A stretch of DNA of 38,481 bases from Gammaproteobacteria bacterium (GTDB lineage Bacteria > Pseudomonadota > Gammaproteobacteria > SZUA-229): the NCBI GenBank assembly GCA_022712755.1, contig JAFLJY010000006.1, positions 1 through 38,481 on the forward strand. The letters are read 5' to 3'. Below, one piece after another: positions 1 through 9,081 of this stretch. Numbering within the stretch: the stretch's first letter is position 1; each line of letters starts with the position of its first letter. Both the position numbers and the translations under genes were made by a program. The notes beneath the pieces are model-generated. The model did no database searches. It was not told the DNA's origin and saw only the letters and a program-made list of their open reading frames with translations.

Positions 1-614
1 TCATCCTGTTTACCGAGAGTTTTGACTATGCGGTCATCCAGACGTGAGAGCTCAAGGTCTGCACGTAATACATCCTGCTGTTTTACACGCCCGGCAGCAT
101 AGTGCGCTTCAGTTATTTTCACCAGGCTTTTAAAAAGTGAACGACTGTTATTGATAATTTTTTCTGCCTGCACTTCATAATACAGGTTGAGATAGACTTC
201 ACGCAGGTCACGGGTAATTTTCAGGTTTTCGTCATCTGCCTGTGCCAGTGAAGCTTTGGACAGCCAGCGCGACTGCTGCTGTTTATATTCCAGGCTATCG
301 CCTTTTGGGAAGGCCTGTTGCACACCCAGGCGAAGTTGCGTGCTCGGTTCCTGCGTTGTACTGAAAGTATCAACCGGCAGGTTAAACATGCCCAGGCGTA
401 ATTGAGGATCCGGTAAAGTATTATCGGCTATCGACTGATCATCGAATGCCCGTGATGATGCCAGGTAGCTTTTTACCATCGGATCATCAGTTAAAGCCAG
501 CTGTTCAGCCTGCTTTAAATTTAATGCCAAAACATTATGGCTAAACAGTAAAACAAGGCCAGCTGCCAGCCACGTTTTAGCATAAGAAAATTTTGATAAA
601 GTTGATTGACTCAT
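1..614 (-). CDS. TolC-family outer-membrane efflux protein, 3' end cut by window edge
   Basis: About 204 N-terminal residues are present and the gene runs off the left edge. The start MSQSTLSKF is chosen because GGAGG (complement of 621-625) lies six bases upstream. A hydrophobic stretch ending in NVLA looks like a signal peptide cleaved before LNLKQAEQLAL. The following residues have the TolC/CusC pattern: LADDP-like ALTDDP, LPDPQLRLG, a 'QAFPKG' turn, then long amphipathic helices with DLREVYLNLYYEVQ and a Tyr/Ala-rich hairpin. TolC-type proteins form the trimeric outer-membrane exit duct of tripartite pumps. The Cys/His-rich exported protein 66 bases upstream points to a CusCBA/CzcCBA-type metal pump rather than a drug pump; that is inference from context. 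The pump and adaptor genes would lie beyond the left edge. Confidence 0.82.
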   Translation of the reverse strand, partial: MSQSTLSKFSYAKTWLAAGLVLLFSHNVLALNLKQAEQLALTDDPMVKSYLASSRAFDDQSIADNTLPDPQLRLGMFNLPVDTFSTTQEPSTQLRLGVQQAFPKGDSLEYKQQQSRWLSKASLAQADDENLKITRDLREVYLNLYYEVQAEKIINNSRSLFKSLVKITEAHYAAGRVKQQDVLRADLELSRLDDRIVKTLGKQD

Positions 615-680
615 GGCCAACCTCCGTAAAAGAATAGAGTGACACCACGTTACTTCGTCTGTAACGGGACGTGTTTATTT

Positions 681-1070
681 TTACGAGAGTGTTAGCGGAG
701 GTCGCGAAGGTGGGGAAAGTGCTCTTATCAGGAGCTTTGAAGAAGACAGGATTAACTTTTCAGTATTAACAAGAACCGGCGAATAAGATGAAACCTGCAT
801 TAGCAGTGAAACCGTCATGCCCATATCACAATTTCCAGCACAACTATCAGCATCACAACAACAGCATTCATGCTGACTTTGTTGAGACTGATTAATGTGA
901 TCAGGAATATGATCTGCTTGAGATACATGCATATGATGTGTCGAAACAGTTGCTGACATATCATCCATATTGCAGTGCGAAACCTGTTCAGCCAAAACAC
1001 TACGCATCGGCGTAAACATCAACAAAATGATGAGCACATAACGTAATACATTGTCGAATTTAATGTTCAC
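681..1070 (-). CDS. Small exported Cys/His-rich protein upstream of a TolC-like gene
   Basis: A 129-residue protein with an N-terminal hydrophobic segment (residues about 9-27, ending SVLA) that fits a signal peptide cleaved before EQVSHCNMDD. The mature part is rich in His, Met and Cys: HCNMDDM, THHMHV, HHM and the cluster HECCCCDADSCAGNCDMGM at about residues 67-85. A second hydrophobic segment, then a Ser/Pro-rich tail, follows. Such composition suggests periplasmic metal (copper, silver or zinc) binding, similar in kind to CopL- or DUF2946-like small proteins next to heavy-metal efflux operons. I do not recognise a precise family. It is 66 bases upstream of the TolC-family gene on the same strand and probably shares its transcript. 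Confidence 0.7.
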   Translation of the reverse strand: MNIKFDNVLRYVLIILLMFTPMRSVLAEQVSHCNMDDMSATVSTHHMHVSQADHIPDHINQSQQSQHECCCCDADSCAGNCDMGMTVSLLMQVSSYSPVLVNTEKLILSSSKLLIRALSPPSRPPLTLS

Positions 1071-1170
1071 AGAGTAATGAGTTATTTTTCGTTACCAATC
1101 AATGCTTTCAAGAAGTAAAAACTTAGTCCAAAGCAAAAATAAGAAGTTCCTTAAAACTTACAACTGATTA

Positions 1171-2520
<1,350 letters not shown>

Positions 2521-2544
2521 TTAAACTTATAAATAAACGAGATT

Positions 2545-2616
2545 TTATCCACAGATGAACACTGATAAACGCAGATTTTTAAGAAAATATCTTTATCTGT
2601 GTTCATCTGTGGATAA
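2545..2616. repeat. Palindromic repeat, TCCACAGATGAACAC family, copy 1
   Basis: The left arm begins TTATCCACAGATGAACAC and the right arm ends GTTCATCTGTGGATAA, giving an almost perfect inverted repeat of about 24 bp around an A/T-rich centre. It fills most of the purA-hisZ gap. Related arms occur at 3951-4147 and 27007-27150. On the minus-strand transcript it could fold into a long hairpin. Confidence 0.85.
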
Positions 2617-2654
2617 TTGTTTTGTTATGTATTGTGCATTTGCGATAAATAATT

Positions 2655-3851
2655 TTAGTCTATTACTATCCACTTGCCATCAACAAGGCAAAGGCTTTTA
2701 CTGCAACCCATCGCCTTTGCATCTGTTTTTTGTCCCGGCAATTGCTCAATCACACAATTCCCTTCTGCACGTAACGCAGTAATTATCTTTTGATCTGCAC
2801 CAGTGGACGCAAATATTTTTATCGGCAAATCAAACTGCTTGTTCGATAATTGATTTAATACTTTTAAATCTGTACTAAAACCGACTGCTGCTCTGGCTCG
2901 TCCAAACACTTTGCCAATATCATCATAGCGACCACCGCGGGCAATTGCCTGACCTAACTGTGGCACAAAGGCAGCAAACACCACACCGGTTTTATAGTGA
3001 TAACCGTGCAGTTCAGACAAATCAAAATGCACTTTGGTTGTCGATAACTGATCACCAAATCGTAGCCACATTAATTCGGCTGTTTTTTCCAGATAATCAA
3101 TCGCCTGTTTCACTGAATCATCTGCATCAGCCAGCACTTCCCTGGCTTTTGACAACACGCTTTTATCACCATTAAGTGAATACAGCCCTGACAACATGGC
3201 TTTCACTTTTTCTTCAATATCTAATGAGTCTAATAAGGTATTAATCTCTGTGACGGCTTTACGCTGCAACATATCAAATAGCTGGCTTTCAACTTCTTTT
3301 GATAAACCAGCCTGTTTAGCCAAACCACGGTAGATATCAACATTACCCAAATCCAGATAGATGTCGTTTATTTCCATAGCGGCAAATGTCTGTAACATTA
3401 AGCCGATTATTTCAACTTCAGATTCTACACCGGCGTGACCATACAATTCTGCACCAAGCTGTAGTGGGCTACGGCTATCGCCAATAGATTCAGGACGAGT
3501 GCGTAATACGGTGCCAATGTAACACAGGCGTGTTGGTACATCTCGTTGCGGCTGGTCGACATCAAGCTGGTGGGCATCAATACGCGCAACCTGAGGTGTC
3601 ATGTCAGCGCGTAACCCTAATGTTCTACCAGATAGTTGATCGACCAGTTTGAAGGTTTGCAGATCGAGATCGTGCCCTGTACCAGTAAGCAATGATTCAA
3701 TAAAATCAATGGTCGGCGGTTTTACCAGTTCATAACCCCAGCTGGAATACAAATCGAGCAACAGTCGACGCATGGCTTCAAACCTTGCGGCCTGTTCAGG
3801 CAAAACTTCTTCAATGCCTTCGGGTAAAATCCAGTGTTTTTTTGTTGTCAT
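2655..3851 (-). CDS. hisZ: ATP phosphoribosyltransferase regulatory subunit
   Basis: HisZ is a catalytically inactive histidyl-tRNA synthetase paralogue that binds short-form HisG and is needed for the first step of histidine synthesis. The protein begins MTTKKHWILPEGIEEVLPEQA, continues with the class II motif 2-like region (LGLRADMTPQVARIDA, RLCYIGTVLRT) and ends with a shortened motif 3-like segment (ARGGRYDDIGKVFGRARAAVGFSTDL). The ATG at 3851 gives 398 residues and the conserved start; an in-frame GTG at 3881 would add ten residues and has no better ribosome site. Placement between hflC/DUF2065 and purA is characteristic of gammaproteobacteria that use short-form HisG. Confidence 0.95.
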   Translation of the reverse strand: MTTKKHWILPEGIEEVLPEQAARFEAMRRLLLDLYSSWGYELVKPPTIDFIESLLTGTGHDLDLQTFKLVDQLSGRTLGLRADMTPQVARIDAHQLDVDQPQRDVPTRLCYIGTVLRTRPESIGDSRSPLQLGAELYGHAGVESEVEIIGLMLQTFAAMEINDIYLDLGNVDIYRGLAKQAGLSKEVESQLFDMLQRKAVTEINTLLDSLDIEEKVKAMLSGLYSLNGDKSVLSKAREVLADADDSVKQAIDYLEKTAELMWLRFGDQLSTTKVHFDLSELHGYHYKTGVVFAAFVPQLGQAIARGGRYDDIGKVFGRARAAVGFSTDLKVLNQLSNKQFDLPIKIFASTGADQKIITALRAEGNCVIEQLPGQKTDAKAMGCSKSLCLVDGKWIVID

Positions 3852-3950
3852 GTCAGTCTTGTTTTTGTTATCCAGTATCACAAAAAACCCGTCTCTTTTA
3901 GATCAGGGATATAAGCACACTTGCAGACCTATGTACTAAAAAAATATTTT

Positions 3951-4147
3951 TCCACAGATGGTCGCTCTTACGCATCCATGCGTCCGCGACATTAGTGCTA
4001 TCCGTGCACGTCAACGCAGATAAACACAGAGTAGTGGCACAAGGATGTGCCGTTTACGAACCAAAGGATGGATAAAAGAATTTATTGTTAACCTCGCCGT
4101 AGGCGAAGGTAAAAAAATATCTGTGTTCATCTGCGTTTATCTGTGGA
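3951..4147. repeat. Palindromic repeat, TCCACAGATG family, copy 2 with insert
   Basis: Outer arms TCCACAGATG and the matching CTGTGGA enclose about 180 bp holding inner arms of the same family (ACGCAGATAAACACAGA against TCTGTGTTCATCTGCG). In the middle lies a unit containing GTGGCACAAGGATGTGCC and CCAAAGGATGGATAA (4033-4075) that recurs, diverged, at 33943-33986. It separates hisZ from the DUF2065 gene; no gene is seen in it. Confidence 0.75.
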
Positions 4148-4161
4148 TATTATATTTTTGC

Positions 4162-4347
4162 TTATTGAATAAAGTAGAGGATGACTACACCTGCCATCAT
4201 GCTGGCAAAGCCAAAGCCACGCAAAACTTTGTCCGGTAGTTGCGCTGCCTGTGACATTGCATCGCGCCAGCTTTTCGGGCTCAAAAAGGGCAACATGCCT
4301 TCTATCACCAACACCAGCGCCAGTGCAGGTATGATGCTATCCCACAC
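4162..4347 (-). CDS. DUF2065 family small membrane protein (YjeT-like)
   Basis: A 61-residue protein with two membrane segments (about residues 5-22 and 44-60) joined by a polar loop containing SPKSWRDAM. This is the DUF2065/YjeT family; the pattern IEGMLPFLSPKSWR is typical. The start is a GTG at 4345-4347 (first codons read V/M-W-D-S). Its place between hflC and hisZ-purA matches E. coli yjeT between hflC and purA. Function unknown; conserved linkage suggests a role near HflKC in the inner membrane, which is inference. Confidence 0.88.
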   Translation of the reverse strand: MWDSIIPALALVLVIEGMLPFLSPKSWRDAMSQAAQLPDKVLRGFGFASMMAGVVILYFIQ

Positions 4348-4425
4348 AGTAACTACTCATCTCACCCCCAAAATACGTCATTTGTAAGGCATGTCCATAT
4401 GCCTTACCCCTTCGGGGCTTACGCG

Positions 4426-4448
4426 AAAACCTTTTCCAGAAAGGTTTT
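4426..4448. repeat. Short perfect hairpin downstream of hflC
   Basis: AAAACCTTT and AAAGGTTTT form a perfect 9-bp stem with a five-base loop. Two further small stems lie beside it (AAGGCAT/ATGCCTT at 4387-4406 and CCCC-TTC-GGGG). No clear T-run follows on the minus strand, so a Rho-independent terminator for hflC is only possible, not shown. Confidence 0.5.
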
Positions 4449-4491
4449 TCAGCGTTAGAAAATGGACATTTACATGCGTAAACTCACATTT

Positions 4492-4543
4492 ATGTCCACG
4501 GATGGACGGTATTTCGCAAGAAGCCATGGATGGCGGTGCGATT
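4492..4543. repeat. Inverted copy of the 52-bp CCATCCATGG repeat
   Basis: Contains GTCCACGGATGGAC, then ATTTCGCAAGAAGCC and ATGGATGGCGGTGCGATT. It is the reverse complement, with a few changes, of the unit found twice in tandem at 8539-8642. It lies between hflC and the DUF2065 gene. Confidence 0.75.
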
Positions 4544-4619
4544 CTGCCTTGAACTGACGAATTTTGTGGGCAACCTGAGTAGCTACAGCATAGTGCCAAA
4601 AAATTAGCCCACATTTTGC

Positions 4620-5492
4620 TTAGTTGCTCATCTTGCCCGAGGGGTCTTTAAAGAAGCGGAAGTAATCTGAGTCTGGTTGCAGTAAGATAATATCATCGGC
4701 ACTGGAAAAGTTTTTCTTGTATGCCGTTAAGCTACGAGAAAACTTATAAAACTCCCGATCCCGGTTAAATGCTTCAGCATAAATTTCTGTTGCCTGCGCA
4801 TCACCTTCACCACGTGTTATTTCAGAGTCACGCGAGGCTTCTGCAATTAAAATACTGCTTTGGCGATCGGCATCGGCGCGAACGCGTTCTGCAGCTTCAT
4901 TACCCTTGGAGCGAAAATCCCGTGCTTCACGTTCACGCTCTGCGCGCATACGCGCGAATACAGACTGACTTACCCGATCTGGATAATCTACCTTTTTAAC
5001 ACGCACATCAATCACTTCTATACCCAGGGATTTAGCATGGGTGGATGCCGCCTGTGTCACCACACCCATTATCTGTTCACGATCACCCGAAATCACTTCA
5101 TGAATAGTGCGTTTACCAAACTCGTTACGCAGCGCATTGTTAATATTCTCATATAATAAACGCCCAGCTGTCAGCTCATCCCCTTGCGTGGTTTTGTAAT
5201 ATTGAACCTCATCTTTGATGCGCCATTTAACATATGAGTCTACTATCAGGTCTTTCTTTTCCTGTGTAAGAAAACGTTCAGGTCGCTGATCGATGGTTAA
5301 AATTCGATCATCAAACTTTTTAACGCTGTTTATAAAAGGGATTTTAAAATGCAACCCCGGTTCAAAGCTAGATTTAATAATCTCACCAAACTGAAATTTT
5401 AGTGCTTTCTGACGTTCATCAACCGTAAAAACGGAAAACCATAACAACACAGCAACTAATGGCCCAATAATTTTTAAACTGTTCATTAGCAT
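4620..5492 (-). CDS. hflC: HflC, SPFH-domain regulator of FtsH
   Basis: A 290-residue inner-membrane protein with one N-terminal membrane anchor (about residues 4-21) and a periplasmic SPFH/band-7 domain (FTVDERQKALKFQFGEI onward), followed by an Ala/Glu/Arg-rich coiled coil (RAEREREARDFRSKGNEAAERVRADADR) and a C-terminal region ending RFFKDPSGKMSN. HflC pairs with HflK in a large assembly around the FtsH protease and modulates its access to membrane substrates. The start overlaps the hflK stop as TAATG, with GAGGAG upstream, so the two are translationally coupled. Confidence 0.97.
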   Translation of the reverse strand: MLMNSLKIIGPLVAVLLWFSVFTVDERQKALKFQFGEIIKSSFEPGLHFKIPFINSVKKFDDRILTIDQRPERFLTQEKKDLIVDSYVKWRIKDEVQYYKTTQGDELTAGRLLYENINNALRNEFGKRTIHEVISGDREQIMGVVTQAASTHAKSLGIEVIDVRVKKVDYPDRVSQSVFARMRAEREREARDFRSKGNEAAERVRADADRQSSILIAEASRDSEITRGEGDAQATEIYAEAFNRDREFYKFSRSLTAYKKNFSSADDIILLQPDSDYFRFFKDPSGKMSN

Positions 5493-6691
5493 TATCGTAC
5501 TCCTCTTGAACGCAAACTATCTAATCTGGATTGCTGCTCGGTTTGCCTTTCACCACGCTGTTGAATGTCTCTTAAGATATCCGCTGCTGTTTTTTGCTGC
5601 TGCGTCGAGCCATCTGTCACTTGTCGTCCCATTAATTTATCCAATGGTAATAGCAGCAGATTATTGCCGCCGTCTACATCAACCATTATTTTAGTGCTGT
5701 TAGTCAATACCGACTCCTTCATGTCGAGATACAGGCGTTGACGAGTAACCTGTGGTGATTTCTGGTACTCTTTTAACAACTGTTTGAAACGCTCACCTTC
5801 ACCTTCTGCCCGGGCAATAACTTCACTTCTATAGGCTTCTGCTTCTTCAAGTATACGTGCAGAGGCACCGCGTGCTTTTGGAATGACTTCATTGCGGTAA
5901 GCTTCAGCTTCATTTTTAAAGCGCACTTCATCCTCACGTGCCCGTGTTACATCATCAAACGCATCTTTTACTGCTTCCGGTGGTTTGGCTTCCTGGATGT
6001 TCACGTCAAAAATGGAGATACCGGCTACATAAGTATTAACAATACCCTGAATAATCTCTTCTACCTGTATCGCGATTTCTGCACGACCCTCGGTAATAAC
6101 ATGATCCATTTTACTGCGGCCAATACTTTGACGTAATGCACTTTCTGTTATCTGCAACAAAGAAATATCTGGACTTCGCACATTAAATAAATACTGTTCT
6201 GCGTCGACAACCTGATATTGAACGGTACCTATAATATCAACAATGTTTTCGTCTTCGGTCAACATGGTTGAATTGATTGGTAAGGTATGCACCCTGGTTA
6301 CGTCTACTTTTTCAACACGCTCAATCGGTATCGGCAAATGCCAGTGCAAACCGGTCTGTACGGTATCTACATGCGCGCCAAACCGCAGTACAATACCTCG
6401 CTCGGCTTCTTCAATTTTGTAAAAGCCAGTCGCCATCCAGAATGCGAGTAATATAGCAACCACCAGGCCGATGCCAAAGCCACTATAGCCACCGCCTGAA
6501 CTGCCACTTTTGCCGCCGCCTTTGCCGCCAAAAATACTGCCAAATTTATCCTGCAGATTTTTAAAAACTTCATCGAGATCAGGTGGCCCCTGATTTCCAC
6601 GATTACCCTTATTGTTGCCCCACGGATCTTTGCTGCCATTACCACCAGGTTCATTCCAGGCCATGTCGTGCTTGTTATTTTGCTTTCGCAT
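5492..6691 (-). CDS. hflK: HflK, SPFH-domain regulator of FtsH
   Basis: A 399-residue partner of HflC. The N-terminus is cytoplasmic, Gly/Asn-rich (MAWNEPGGNGSKDPWGNN, then a GGKGGGKSGSSGGG stretch), followed by one membrane segment (about residues 75-92), the SPFH domain (KIEEAERGIVLRFGAHVDTVQTGLHWHLP) and a coiled-coil tail with EAEAYRNEVIPKARG and EAEAYRSEVIARAEGEGERF. The likely true start is the internal methionine of MAWNEPGG, nine codons in, which is the common start in the family; the longer start MRKQNNKHD is also open. Directly upstream of and coupled to hflC. Confidence 0.96.
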   Translation of the reverse strand: MRKQNNKHDMAWNEPGGNGSKDPWGNNKGNRGNQGPPDLDEVFKNLQDKFGSIFGGKGGGKSGSSGGGYSGFGIGLVVAILLAFWMATGFYKIEEAERGIVLRFGAHVDTVQTGLHWHLPIPIERVEKVDVTRVHTLPINSTMLTEDENIVDIIGTVQYQVVDAEQYLFNVRSPDISLLQITESALRQSIGRSKMDHVITEGRAEIAIQVEEIIQGIVNTYVAGISIFDVNIQEAKPPEAVKDAFDDVTRAREDEVRFKNEAEAYRNEVIPKARGASARILEEAEAYRSEVIARAEGEGERFKQLLKEYQKSPQVTRQRLYLDMKESVLTNSTKIMVDVDGGNNLLLLPLDKLMGRQVTDGSTQQQKTAADILRDIQQRGERQTEQQSRLDSLRSRGVR

Positions 6692-6846
6692 ATTAAGTTT
6701 CCAGAATTCGCTTTGTGTGTTGATGAATCGAGGTGTATTTAAGACACCCGAAAACGGGGTATTGTACCTGAATATAAAATCATTAAAAGCTTTTTACCGC
6801 AGAAACGCAGAGACGCGGAGTTTTTTTACTAGTTGCACCTTCGGTT

Positions 6847-6928
6847 CGTAGGTTGGGTTAGCGATAGCGTAACCCAACAAAGCCAGGTGTGCACAAATGT
6901 TGGGTTACGCTATCGCTAACCCAACCTA
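6847..6928. repeat. Inverted pair of GTAG-headed palindromes (REP/BIME-like), copy 1
   Basis: GTAGGTTGGGTTAGCGATAG... and its exact 32-bp inverse ending ...CTAACCCAACCTAC are separated by 18 bases. Each arm also folds on itself (TTGGGTTA against TAACCCAA) with GTAG at its foot, the layout described for REP sequences used by RAYT transposases. It lies between hflX (3' end) and hflK and may also act as a terminator. Confidence 0.85.
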
Positions 6929-6980
6929 CTGCACTTCGCCTCTCTTGCGGTGAATATTTTTTAAAAAACGACCTTATAAC

Positions 6981-8267
6981 TTATAATAGCATTGATTCCA
7001 GCGGGATCTGCTCGCGCGATTCGAACTGGTTTAAATCCCGACGTGATATGCTAATTTGCAAAACAAAATGACCTTGTTCATCAATGGTTTCATTTCGCAC
7101 AGCACCCATTTCAAACAGCTTTGCTCTAATACGCGCATCAGCTGGTGTTAAACACAAGATCCCTTCTATCATCTGCTCCCTAAACAAATCAATAAGCACC
7201 TGTTTTAACAAATCTATGCCTTCACCCGACTCTACTGACAGCCAGATGCGTTTCACCTTGCCATCATCAGCAACATCCACTCGGGGTTTTACACCCGTCA
7301 AATCTACTTTATTCATTATCTGAATACAGGGGACTTCAAGCGCATCTATTTGTTCCAGCACCTTTTCCACTTCATTTATATTGGCATCACGATTTTCATC
7401 TGCAGAATCAATAACGTGCAATAATAATTGTGCCTGCGCTGTCTCCTGTAACGTGGAACGAAAGGCATTGACCAGATCATGCGGCAGATGGCGGATAAAA
7501 CCAACCGTATCAGCTAGTATCACAGTAACATCTTTCGTTAAATCAACTCGCCGTAATGTGGGATCCAGCGTGGCGAATAGTTGGTCGCGCACATAAACAT
7601 CATCTTCTGACAACACGTTAAACAGACTGGACTTTCCAGCATTGGTATAACCCACTAATGATATGGTTGCGATTTCCGCTTTTTGTCGGGATCGTCTGCC
7701 CTGCTCACGTTGTTTTCTGACTTTTTCCAGGCGTTTATTGATCTGTTTGATACGCAATCCAAGCAATCGGCGATCGGTTTCCAGCTGAGTTTCTCCGGGG
7801 CCACGCAAACCAATACCGCCTTTTTGACGCTCCAGATGGGTCCAGCCACGCACCAGTCGGGTGGAAAGATGTTTTAATTGCGCCAGCTCGACCTGTAGTT
7901 TTCCTTCAAATGAACGTGCGCGTTGGGCAAAAATGTCCAGAATTAAACCGGTGCGATCCAATACCCGACACTCGATCAAACGTTCCAGATTGCGCTCCTG
8001 CGAGGCGGCTAGTTGATGGTTAAACAACACCAGATCGGCTTTATGCTGTTTTACCAGCTCCGCAATTTCTTTTGCTTTGCCACTGCCAATAAAATACCGA
8101 GGATCGGCTCGCTTACGGCTAGTGGTGGTGATGGTCATTATTTGCGCGCCCGATGACAGCACCAGCTCTTTGAATTCGGATAGATTTTCACGATGCGCTT
8201 CATCGCGTATATCCATGTGAACTAAAATAGCACGATTGCCACCTTCAACGCGTTCAATGTCTAGCAT
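6981..8267 (-). CDS. hflX: Ribosome-associated GTPase HflX
   Basis: A 428-residue HflX GTPase. The N-terminal nucleotide-binding domain carries SGAQIMTITTTSRKRADPRYFIGSGK; a Glu/Arg-rich coiled coil follows with the glycine-rich GGIGLRGPGETQLETDRR. The G domain has G1 GYTNAGKSS at residues 206-214, G3 DTVGFI and G4 NKVD. HflX binds the 50S subunit and splits stalled ribosomes after heat stress in E. coli. Order hfq-hflX-hflK-hflC matches E. coli. The first codons MLDIERVEGG fit the family. A C-terminal HflX extension after NKVD is intact. Confidence 0.97.
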   Translation of the reverse strand: MLDIERVEGGNRAILVHMDIRDEAHRENLSEFKELVLSSGAQIMTITTTSRKRADPRYFIGSGKAKEIAELVKQHKADLVLFNHQLAASQERNLERLIECRVLDRTGLILDIFAQRARSFEGKLQVELAQLKHLSTRLVRGWTHLERQKGGIGLRGPGETQLETDRRLLGLRIKQINKRLEKVRKQREQGRRSRQKAEIATISLVGYTNAGKSSLFNVLSEDDVYVRDQLFATLDPTLRRVDLTKDVTVILADTVGFIRHLPHDLVNAFRSTLQETAQAQLLLHVIDSADENRDANINEVEKVLEQIDALEVPCIQIMNKVDLTGVKPRVDVADDGKVKRIWLSVESGEGIDLLKQVLIDLFREQMIEGILCLTPADARIRAKLFEMGAVRNETIDEQGHFVLQISISRRDLNQFESREQIPLESMLL

Positions 8268-8319
8268 TTAATTTTTTTTATAATCATGTATTTTCATGCC
8301 TCGGCATTTAACTCAGTTC

Positions 8320-8400
8320 GTAGGTTGGGGTGAGGCACGAACCCCAACAAAACGGTACGGCTACTAATAATGTTGGGGTTCGTGCCTCGCCCCAACCTAC
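8320..8400. repeat. Inverted pair of GTAG-headed palindromes (REP/BIME-like), copy 2
   Basis: Two 30-bp arms beginning GTAGGTTGGGG and ending CCCCAACCTAC with one difference between them and a 21-base spacer. Each arm folds as TTGGGGT/ACCCCAA. The stem sequence differs from the copies at 6847 and 12021 but the GTAG head, length and layout are the same. Sits just upstream of hflX. Confidence 0.82.
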
Positions 8401-8538
8401 GTACTCAACAAAAAAATGGCCGCCGATGGCGACCATTTGTTCTTGTTCCTTTTGTTATCATCTGTGCGTTATCATCTGTGTTATGGTTTGCGTGATTCGG
8501 TAATTGCTCCTCGGTAATTGCTCCTGCATTACCCTACT

Positions 8539-8673
8539 ACCGTCCATCCATGGACATAATCGCACCGCCATCCATGGCTCTTTGCGAAATACCGTCCATC
8601 CATGGACATAATCGCACCGCCATCCATGGCTCTTTGCGCCATAATGCAAACATGGCCGTCCATCCATGGACAT
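8539..8673. repeat. 52-bp tandem repeat with CCATCCATGG palindromes
   Basis: Unit 1 at 8539-8590 and unit 2 at 8591-8642 each start ACCGTCCATCCATGGACAT, continue AATCGCACCGCCATCCATGG and end CTCTTTGCG; a third partial unit (CCGTCCATCCATGGACAT) is at 8656-8673. The rest of the 427-bp hflX-hfq gap holds the GTAG-headed pair and no supported gene. The block lies directly downstream of the hfq stop and could shape the 3' end of its transcript. Confidence 0.85.
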
Positions 8674-8694
8674 ATATACTCACATCACCAGTAA

Positions 8695-8943
8695 CTATCC
8701 ATTACCATCAGTCTCAGCTTCTTCTTCAACATTCCATTTAACCTGCCGTGATGGAACGACAGTAGATATAGCATGTTTATAAACCATCTGCGTTACAGTG
8801 TTTTTTAGCAGTACCGCAAACTGGTCGAATGATTCGATTTGCCCCTGTAGTTTAATGCCGTTTACCAGAAAAATAGAAACCGGTACTCGCTCCCTTCTCA
8901 GTGCATTTAAATAAGGATCTTGTAAGTGATGTCCTTTTGACAT
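8695..8943 (-). CDS. hfq: RNA chaperone Hfq
   Basis: An 82-residue Sm-like protein starting [42 protein letters not shown]. Sm1 (residues about 8-45) and Sm2 ([22 protein letters not shown]) are complete, with the proximal-face Q8, F42 and the KHAIST motif (K56, H57). Hfq hexamers pair small RNAs with mRNAs. The start is set at 8941-8943 because GGGGAA lies just upstream and the family begins there; an extended reading to 9066 is not supported. The C-terminal tail ([12 protein letters not shown]) is short, as in many non-enteric species. It follows miaA, as in E. coli. Confidence 0.97.
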   Translation of the reverse strand: MSKGHHLQDPYLNALRRERVPVSIFLVNGIKLQGQIESFDQFAVLLKNTVTQMVYKHAISTVVPSRQVKWNVEEEAETDGNG

Positions 8944-9081
8944 GTGATTCCCCAATATTATTGTTATTGTTATTGTATTGTTATCTGAGGTTAAGACCTG
9001 AGTGCTTGCTAATCGTTCCAGACTCACAGCAATCACCCGATATGACGTAACAAAGTCTAGCATCAATGACGCGCCATTTCT

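Noticed and set aside
4378-4614. 78-codon open frame on the minus strand
   Set aside because: It is made of hairpins and the inverted 52-bp repeat, with no start support and no protein-like pattern.
8458-8673. 71-codon open frame on the minus strand
   Set aside because: It translates the tandem CCATCCATGG units and repeats itself; not a gene.
8944-9066. Extended hfq start
   Set aside because: The family starts at [10 protein letters not shown] with GGGGAA upstream; the extension is low in similarity to any Hfq.
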